Of a stretch of DNA of 11,337 nucleotides, positions 6,350 through 11,337 are shown in pieces. The position numbers and the translations under genes are program-made. Origin of the DNA: an uncultured Lachnospiraceae bacterium (GTDB lineage: Bacteria > Bacillota > Clostridia > Lachnospirales > Lachnospiraceae); NCBI GenBank assembly GCA_900557385.1, contig USSP01000033.1, positions 1 to 11,337 of the forward strand, written 5' to 3'. Each line of letters begins with the position of its first letter. The stretch's first letter is position 1. The notes beneath the pieces are model-generated. The model was given only the letters and a program-made list of their open reading frames with translations, searched no databases and was not told the DNA's origin.

Positions 6350-7375
6350 ATGAAATTTTCTCTGTGCATGATTGTAAAAAATGAGGAAGCACTGCTGGCA
6401 GAATGTCTGGACAGTCTGAAAGCCGCCATGGATGAAATCAACATCGTGGATACCGGCTCCACAGACCGTACCAAGGAGATTGCAGCTTCCTATACAGACA
6501 GGGTATTTGATTTCCCGTGGACAGGCAGTTTTTCAGATGCCAGAAATTTTTCCTTCGGCAAGGCAACGGGGGATTACATTTACTGTGCCGATGCGGATGA
6601 ACTTCTGGACGAGGAGAATCAACAGAAACTGCTGCGTCTGAAAGAGCAGTTGGAAACCGCCCCGGAAGTCGAAATTGTACAGATGTATTATGTAAACCAA
6701 CTGCAAAACGGCAGCGTTTATAATTTTGACAAAGAATACCGTCCGAAGCTGTTTCGGCGACTGCGTACCTTCCGTTGGGCAGATCCCATCCATGAACAGG
6801 TGGTGACGGAGCCCCTTGTGTTTGACAGCGATATTGAGATTATCCACAGGCAGCAGGAAAGTCACGCAGATCGGGATCTGCTGGCATTTGAACGGGTGCT
6901 GGAGCGTGGAGAAGAGCTTTCGGAACGGTTGCAGAGAATGTATGCCATGGAACTGTACAAGGCTGGCAGTGCAGTGCATTTACAGAAGGCAGCTCCTTAC
7001 TTTGTGAAACAGATGGAAGTGGCAGAAGCCAAGTCCGATGCTTTTCAGATGGCGGGCTTAATTCCCGCCATGGCAGCACTTACTTCCGGAGATACCAATG
7101 GCTTTTTCAAATATACCTGTCGGCTGATTACGGTGGAGCCCTGTTCGGAGCTTTGCCTGCAGCTGGCCCGGTATTTTGAGCAGACCGGAGACAAGGAGGA
7201 GGCCAACCTCTGGTATTATAATGCTGCCTTTGAGACGAAGCCGGTGCTGGATTATGCTTCCGGAAATCAGGAACCTTTGGAGGCATTGGCGCAGCTGGCG
7301 TATGAGCGGGGCTGCGAGGAAGATGCCATTGCATACCGGAGGCAGGCACCAGTGCGGGCACAGGGCTGCAGCTAA
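6350..7375 (+). CDS. Family 2 glycosyltransferase with helical-repeat C-terminal half
   Basis: A 341-residue GT-A fold glycosyltransferase. The N-terminal 120 or so residues carry SLCMIVKNEE (4-13), INIVDTGSTDRT (30-41), SFSDARN (60-66) and the metal/nucleotide-binding DADE (81-84). This resembles the SunS-like and tetratricopeptide-linked GT2 enzymes that glycosylate proteins or envelope molecules; the acceptor here is unknown. The second half is mostly amphipathic helices consistent with degenerate TPR-like repeats, perhaps for acceptor binding. There is no membrane segment. The ATG follows GGAAAGGA by about 11 nt and the ABC ATPase stop by 22 nt, so readthrough from the importer operon is plausible although a functional link is not evident. 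The last residues (APVRAQGCS) look atypical and lie in a 9-bp inverted repeat, so a late frameshift at the C-terminus cannot be excluded. Confidence 0.85.
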   Translation: MKFSLCMIVKNEEALLAECLDSLKAAMDEINIVDTGSTDRTKEIAASYTDRVFDFPWTGSFSDARNFSFGKATGDYIYCADADELLDEENQQKLLRLKEQLETAPEVEIVQMYYVNQLQNGSVYNFDKEYRPKLFRRLRTFRWADPIHEQVVTEPLVFDSDIEIIHRQQESHADRDLLAFERVLERGEELSERLQRMYAMELYKAGSAVHLQKAAPYFVKQMEVAEAKSDAFQMAGLIPAMAALTSGDTNGFFKYTCRLITVEPCSELCLQLARYFEQTGDKEEANLWYYNAAFETKPVLDYASGNQEPLEALAQLAYERGCEEDAIAYRRQAPVRAQGCS

Positions 7376-7392
7376 ATGGAAAAGGTGCCTGC
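7342..7392. repeat. Long-loop inverted repeat across the glycosyltransferase stop codon
   Basis: GCAGGCACC (7342-7350) and GGTGCCTGC (7384-7392) are perfect 9-bp complements separated by 33 nt that contain the glycosyltransferase stop codon. No T tract follows (the next bases are GCGAACTTGACA), so this is not a standard intrinsic terminator. It could fold at the 3' end of the upstream message; a role is not demonstrated. Confidence 0.4.
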
Positions 7393-7398
7393 GCGAAC

Positions 7399-7427
7399 TT
7401 GACATAAACTGGCCATGGGCAAAGAAC
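7399..7427 (+). promoter_or_regulatory. Candidate promoter for the hisC gene row
   Basis: A perfect -35 TTGACA (7399-7404) lies in the 74-nt gap between the glycosyltransferase and hisC. The -10 at 17-nt spacing, AAGAAC (7422-7427), matches only three of six bases, so this is a weak candidate. The expected start near 7434 would leave about 16 nt before the hisC ATG, just enough to keep the GGAG site at 7440-7443. Confidence 0.3.
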
Positions 7428-7449
7428 ACGTGCAGAAATGGAGAAGAAA

Positions 7450-8505
7450 ATGAGTTGGGAAAGTAATGTACGCCGGGTGGAGCCTTATGTACCCGGAGAA
7501 CAGCCGAAGACAGAACAGGTAATTAAGTTAAATACAAACGAATGTCCTTATCCTCCTGCTCCCGGCGTAGCGAAGGCGGCCAAGGAAATGGATACGGATG
7601 CACTGCGGTTATATCCCGATCCCAATGCGTCTGTGCTGGTGGATGCCCTGGCAGAGTATTATCATGTGAAACCGTCTCAGGTGTTTGTGGGAGTCGGTTC
7701 CGATGATGTGCTTTCCATTGCGTTTCTTACTTTTTTTAATTCGGATAAACCGGTTCTGTTTCCGGATATCACCTATTCCTTCTATGATGTATGGGCAGAG
7801 GTGTACCGGATTCCCTACGAAACCATTCCTCTGGACGAACAGTTTCAGATTCGGGTGGAAGATTATAACAGAGAAAACGGTGGAATTGTCATTGCCAATC
7901 CCAATGCCCCTACCGGATTGTTCATGCCGGTGGAGCAGATTGAGAACATTGTGAAAAACAACCCGGACAGCATCGTGATCGTGGATGAAGCCTATGTGGA
8001 TTTCGGTGCGGAAAGCTGTCTGCCTTTGACGGAGAAGTACGATAACGTACTGGTGGTACAGACCTTCTCCAAATCCCGCGCTATGGCAGGAGCCAGAATC
8101 GGTTTTGCGCTTGGCTCCGAAAAACTCATTGGCTATATGAATGATGTGAAATTTTCCATCAATTCCTATACCATGAACCGTCCATCGCTCATTCTCGGCG
8201 TAGAAGCAGTGAAAGACGATGCATATTTTCATGACATTGTCGGTAAAATGATAAAAACGAGAGAGTGGGTTAAGAAAGAATTAAAGCTTCTGGGCTTTAC
8301 ATTCCCGGATTCTTATAGTAATTTTATCTTTGCAAAGCATAAAGAGAAAACGGCGGAGGAATTGTTTACTTATCTCAAGAGTAAAAATATCTTTGTCCGC
8401 TATTTTCACAAACCACGCATTGACAACTATCTGCGTATCAGCATTGGAACCGATGAACAGATGCAGGCACTTGTCGATGCCTTAAAGGAGTATCTTGGAT
8501 GTTAA
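7450..8505 (+). CDS. hisC: Histidinol-phosphate aminotransferase
   Basis: A 351-residue fold-type I PLP aminotransferase that exchanges the amino group between histidinol phosphate and 2-oxoglutarate/glutamate in histidine synthesis. Marks include LNTNECPYPP (27-36), LRLYPDPN (52-59), GVGSDDVL (81-88), ANPNAPTG (149-156), DEAYVDF (179-185) and TFSKSRAMAGARIGFA (205-220), where Lys208 should carry PLP. I start at the ATG at 7450, 6 nt after GGAG (7440-7443), because MSWESNVRRVEPYVPGEQP is the family N-terminus; an ATG four codons earlier has no site. No other his genes are nearby, so hisC is detached from a his operon, as is common in Clostridia. HisC-like enzymes may also act on aromatic amino acid substrates. 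The last 7 nt overlap the next gene. Confidence 0.92.
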   Translation: MSWESNVRRVEPYVPGEQPKTEQVIKLNTNECPYPPAPGVAKAAKEMDTDALRLYPDPNASVLVDALAEYYHVKPSQVFVGVGSDDVLSIAFLTFFNSDKPVLFPDITYSFYDVWAEVYRIPYETIPLDEQFQIRVEDYNRENGGIVIANPNAPTGLFMPVEQIENIVKNNPDSIVIVDEAYVDFGAESCLPLTEKYDNVLVVQTFSKSRAMAGARIGFALGSEKLIGYMNDVKFSINSYTMNRPSLILGVEAVKDDAYFHDIVGKMIKTREWVKKELKLLGFTFPDSYSNFIFAKHKEKTAEELFTYLKSKNIFVRYFHKPRIDNYLRISIGTDEQMQALVDALKEYLGC

Positions 8506-8978
8506 CAAAGTATTTATGGATTTTCTTTATCTCCATGGTGCCGCTCATTGAACTGCGTGGCGCGATTCCCGTATCCCAGGGATTGGGACTGCCTTTATTG
8601 CAGAGCTACATCGTCTGCGTCATCGGCAATATGGTTCCCGTTCCCATTATTTATTTCTTTGCCCGAAAGGTACTGGAATGGGGTGCGGACAAACCGGTGA
8701 TCGGCAAATTCTTTACCTTCTGTCTGGTAAAGGGAGAGCACGGTGGCAAGAAATTGCAGGAGAAAGCAGGACGGGGCTTATTTGTGGCTCTGCTGTTATT
8801 CGTGGGAATTCCCCTTCCGGGAACCGGCGCATGGACAGGAACCCTGGCGGCAAGCCTTTTGGATATGGATTTTAAATCCAGTGTGGTAGCGGTAATGCTG
8901 GGAGTGCTTCTGGCAGGAGTCATCATGGGACTGGCGAGTGCCGGCGTATTCGGAGCCATCGGACTGGCAATCGGTTAA
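8499..8978 (+). CDS. COG2426-type small membrane protein (putative small multidrug export family)
   Basis: A 159-residue membrane protein of the family Pfam names Sm_multidrug_ex (COG2426); the export function is largely inferred and not well proven. The family marks are VPLIELRGAIPV (14-25) near the N-terminus and FVGIPLPGTGAWTGTLAASL (101-120) in the middle. Hydrophobic stretches lie near 4-16, 34-55, 93-120 and 127-157, with a charged segment VKGEHGGKKLQEKAGR (77-92) between them that is probably cytoplasmic. The ATG overlaps the end of hisC by 7 nt (ATGTTAA), and AAGGAG lies about 8 nt upstream within hisC, so translation is probably coupled. The methyltransferase follows after 22 nt. Family call is firm; the transported compound is unknown. 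Confidence 0.87.
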   Translation: MLTKYLWIFFISMVPLIELRGAIPVSQGLGLPLLQSYIVCVIGNMVPVPIIYFFARKVLEWGADKPVIGKFFTFCLVKGEHGGKKLQEKAGRGLFVALLLFVGIPLPGTGAWTGTLAASLLDMDFKSSVVAVMLGVLLAGVIMGLASAGVFGAIGLAIG

Positions 8979-9000
8979 ATAGACTGGAGGTATGGGACAA

Positions 9001-9816
9001 ATGTCGGAAAGCTATACGGATTTTGCCCGGGTCTATGATATTTTTATGGATGAGACGCCTTACGAGGAATGGACGAAATTCCTCGTAGGGCTTATTCTGC
9101 GTTTAGGGATCAGTAAACCGGGCGTGAAGACCGAGGATGCCTTGGAAAGTGAACGGAATCTGGTGCTGGATCTGGGCTGTGGCACAGGAAATCTCACGGA
9201 ACGCATGGAGCAGCAGGGCTTTGACATGATTGGTGTGGACAATTCCGAGGATATGCTGCGGATTGCCCTGGAGAAAAAAGAAAAAGCAGGAAGCAAAACC
9301 CTGTATCTGTTACAGGATATGCGGGAACTGGAACTGTTCAGCACCGTGGGAACGGTAATTAGTGTCTGTGACAGCATCAATTATCTGCTGTCGGAGGAGG
9401 ATTTGCTCACCACCTTCAAACTGGTCAATAATTATCTTTATCCCGGCGGACTTTTCATTTTTGATTTCAATACGGTGTACAAATACGAGACAGTGATTGG
9501 AGACACTACGATTGCAGAGAGCCGGGAGGAGTGCAGCTTTATCTGGGATAACTTCTATCATGAGGAGGAGCAGATTAATGAGTATGACCTGACCCTGTTT
9601 GTGCAGGAGGAAGGAAACCGGTACCGGAGATTCCAGGAAACCCATTATCAGAGGGGCTATACCCTGGAACAGATGAAACATCTGGTGGAACAGGCCGGAC
9701 TTGCCTTTGTGGAGGCATTGGATGCGGATACCCATGAGGAAGTGACGCCGGAGAGCGAGCGGATTTATGTGGTGGCAAGAGAACAACAGAAAACGGGAGG
9801 GACAGAGCATGTCTGA
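9001..9816 (+). CDS. Class I SAM-dependent methyltransferase
   Basis: A 271-residue Rossmann-fold methyltransferase. The N-terminus FARVYDIFMDETPYEEW (8-24) is typical of an uncharacterised Firmicutes group. SAM-binding motif I is VLDLGCGTGN (55-64), the acidic end of strand 2 is GVDNSEDML (78-86), and FIFDFNTVYKYE is in the region of motif V/VI. A charged stretch of about 12 residues (KTEDALESERN) precedes motif I. I choose the ATG at 9001 because GGAGG (8986-8990) is 10 nt before it, while an ATG at 8992 would be only 1 nt from that site. The stop overlaps the hslO start by 8 nt. The methyl acceptor is unknown; small molecules, proteins and RNA are all possible. Confidence 0.87.
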   Translation: MSESYTDFARVYDIFMDETPYEEWTKFLVGLILRLGISKPGVKTEDALESERNLVLDLGCGTGNLTERMEQQGFDMIGVDNSEDMLRIALEKKEKAGSKTLYLLQDMRELELFSTVGTVISVCDSINYLLSEEDLLTTFKLVNNYLYPGGLFIFDFNTVYKYETVIGDTTIAESREECSFIWDNFYHEEEQINEYDLTLFVQEEGNRYRRFQETHYQRGYTLEQMKHLVEQAGLAFVEALDADTHEEVTPESERIYVVAREQQKTGGTEHV

Positions 9817-10693
9817 TTATATCGTAAGAGCAACGGCGGCAGACGCGCAGATTCGCGCCTTTGCGGCAACAACAAGAGAGATGGTGGAAACTGCCAGAAA
9901 GGCACATGATACCAGTCCGGTGGTCACTGCAGGACTGGGTCGACTGCTGACCGCAGGTGCCATGATGGGCAGTATGTTAAAGGGTGACAAGGATTTGCTC
10001 ACCTTACAGATCCGCAGCGCAGGCCCGGTGAAGGGAATGACCGTAACCGCGGATTCCCAGGGAAATGTCAAGGGCTTTGCGATAGAACCCCAGGTCATCA
10101 ATGCCCCCAACGCTTTGGGCAAACTGGATGTAGGCGGTATTGTAGGACCCGGCGTGCTCAGCGTCATTAAAGATATGGGGCTAAAAGACCCTTATGTGGG
10201 ACAGGTGGAATTGCAGACCGGCGAGATTGCGGAGGACATCACCTATTACTTCGCCACCTCCGAGCAGGTGCCTTCTTCCGTGGGATTAGGCGTTCTCATG
10301 GAAAAAGATAATACGGTGCGTCAGTCAGGCGGCTTTATCATCCAGCTCATGCCCTTCGTGTCAGACGAGGTGTTGGACAAGCTGGAGCAGAAATTGAAAG
10401 AGATTCCCACCGTAACCTCCATGCTGGATGAGGGAAAGACCCCGGAGGAGATTCTGGAGCTGCTGCTGGGGGATATGGATTTGGTGATCAATGACCGGAT
10501 GGAGACGCGTTTCCATTGTAACTGTGACAAGCATCGCATTGAGAAAGCACTGATTTCCGTTGGGGAAAAGGAATTAAAGGATATGATTAACGAGGGCAAA
10601 CCCATTGAGGTAAATTGCCATTTCTGCAACACTCATTACAACTTCGCCGTGGAGGAACTGAAGGTTCTTCTAAAGAAATGCAAGAATGTCTAA
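9809..10693 (+). CDS. hslO: Redox-regulated molecular chaperone Hsp33
   Basis: A 294-residue cytoplasmic holdase chaperone that is inactive when reduced and zinc-bound and is switched on by oxidative unfolding under oxidants such as hypochlorite or peroxide. The N-terminal core carries VRATAADAQIRAFAATT and the GLGRLLTAGAMMGSML region. The C-terminal redox switch is complete: CNC at 237-239 and CHFC at 270-273, the four zinc-binding cysteines. The length matches the family. The ATG at 9809 has CGGGAGGG just upstream (9795-9801) and overlaps the methyltransferase stop by 8 nt, suggesting coupled translation. Its presence fits oxidative stress defence in an anaerobe. Assignment is very secure. 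Confidence 0.96.
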   Translation: MSDYIVRATAADAQIRAFAATTREMVETARKAHDTSPVVTAGLGRLLTAGAMMGSMLKGDKDLLTLQIRSAGPVKGMTVTADSQGNVKGFAIEPQVINAPNALGKLDVGGIVGPGVLSVIKDMGLKDPYVGQVELQTGEIAEDITYYFATSEQVPSSVGLGVLMEKDNTVRQSGGFIIQLMPFVSDEVLDKLEQKLKEIPTVTSMLDEGKTPEEILELLLGDMDLVINDRMETRFHCNCDKHRIEKALISVGEKELKDMINEGKPIEVNCHFCNTHYNFAVEELKVLLKKCKNV

Positions 10694-10769
10694 ACCTTAC
10701 CGGAGCACTTGTTGCGCAGTTATGTAAGAAAGTGATTCAATCGAAACCCATCAGAGAGGTATCATTTTT

Positions 10770-11337
10770 ATGAAACATGGTTTTATCAAAGTAGCAGCAT
10801 GCACACCGAAGATTAAAGTGGCGGATCCGTTTTTTAACGTAGCGCAAATCATGGGACAGATGGAAGAAGCGTGTAAGGCGGGAGCCAAAATTCTGGTATT
10901 CCCGGAGTTATGCCTTACCGGTTATACCTGCGGGGATTTGTTTTTGCAGGAACTTTTGCTGCGTCAGGCGAAGGACAGCCTGCAGCTGATTGCGGACTGT
11001 TCCGATGGAATCGATGCGCTGGTTTTTGTGGGACTTCCGTTTGTTCATGAGCAGAAGCTGTACAATGTGGCAGCAGCCATCCACAACGGCAAAATTCTGG
11101 CGTTGATTCCCAAACATTTCATTCCAACCTACGGGGAATTTTACGAGGGCAGACATTTCCAGGCGGGGAATACCACCGCTACCGATGTGTGGGTGGGAGA
11201 GCAGCTGGTACCCTTCGGTACGGACATTCTGCTGCAATGTGATACCATGCCGGAACTGTGTGTGGCTTGCGAAATCTGTGAGGATATCTGGGTAGCCAAT
11301 ACCCCCTCCACGGCACATGCCCCGGCCGGAGCCCAGG
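10770..11337 (+). CDS. nadE: Glutamine-dependent NAD+ synthetase, N-terminal part (runs off the window)
   Basis: The frame is open from the ATG at 10770 to the right edge (189 codons). It encodes the nitrilase-type glutaminase domain of a two-domain NAD+ synthetase, which supplies ammonia for amidation of nicotinic acid adenine dinucleotide. The Glu-Lys-Cys triad is visible: Glu46 in VFPELCLTGYTCGDLF, Lys115 in IPKHFIPTYGEFYEG, and Cys170 in CEICEDIW. The spacings (69 and 55 residues) equal those of the Mycobacterium tuberculosis enzyme triad (Glu52, Lys121, Cys176). Full enzymes are about 630-680 residues, so the synthetase domain lies beyond the window. GAGAGG (10754-10759) sits 10 nt upstream. 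It starts 76 nt after hslO; no strong promoter or terminator is seen in the gap. Confidence 0.93.
   Translation, partial: MKHGFIKVAACTPKIKVADPFFNVAQIMGQMEEACKAGAKILVFPELCLTGYTCGDLFLQELLLRQAKDSLQLIADCSDGIDALVFVGLPFVHEQKLYNVAAAIHNGKILALIPKHFIPTYGEFYEGRHFQAGNTTATDVWVGEQLVPFGTDILLQCDTMPELCVACEICEDIWVANTPSTAHAPAGAQ

Noticed and set aside
7438..7449. Earlier ATG for hisC
   Set aside because: No ribosome binding site precedes it, and GGAG lies inside this stretch at the right distance for 7450.
7176..7466. Open frame overlapping the end of the glycosyltransferase and the start of hisC
   Set aside because: It overlaps confident genes on the same strand, has no recognisable domain and no good ribosome binding site. 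It could only matter if the glycosyltransferase C-terminus is frameshifted.
8992..9000. Earlier ATG for the methyltransferase
   Set aside because: It is only 1 nt after GGAGG, too close to initiate well; the ATG at 9001 is 10 nt away.

Overview
The window looks like chromosomal DNA from a Gram-positive gut anaerobe of the Clostridia, most likely Lachnospiraceae. The signs are strong AGGAGG-type ribosome binding sites, short or overlapping gene junctions, a lipoprotein-type solute-binding protein, and the mix of families: a stand-alone hisC, a GH27 enzyme, hslO, and a glutamine-dependent nadE. The family-level assignment is inference from gene content and style. No rRNA, tRNA, CRISPR array or insertion sequence was seen.

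Layout. Positions 1-675 (minus strand) hold a decayed two-gene unit: the C-terminal stub of a Panacea/DUF4065-like protein, followed by a truncated AlbA_2-domain protein. Next on the same strand (694-2208) is a 504-residue DHH phosphoesterase with an unusual C-terminal extension. A divergent promoter region (2209-2382) separates it from a plus-strand GH27 alpha-galactosidase-like gene (2383-3732). From 3735 to about 6327 lies a polar amino acid ABC importer: lipoprotein binding protein, permease and ATPase. It has a strong promoter, a leader with a duplicated Shine-Dalgarno block, and a combined terminator and internal promoter between the binding protein and the permease. A GT2 glycosyltransferase with a helical C-terminal half follows 22 nt after the ATPase. 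From 7450 to the right edge runs a dense row of housekeeping genes: hisC, a COG2426-type small membrane protein, a class I SAM methyltransferase, hslO (Hsp33), and the first 189 codons of nadE.

How they fit together. The importer genes form a working set. The terminator and promoter arrangement would allow the binding protein to be made in excess over the membrane parts, while permease and ATPase keep their own start site. hisC through hslO are tightly packed (7-nt and 8-nt overlaps and a 22-nt gap) and are probably co-transcribed, though their functions are not obviously related. The most unusual items are the mutually exclusive leader hairpins before the binding protein, the terminator whose left arm contains the predicted start of the next transcript, the DHH C-terminal extension, and the degraded Panacea/AlbA_2 pair. 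I do not see a clear new multi-gene system in this window.
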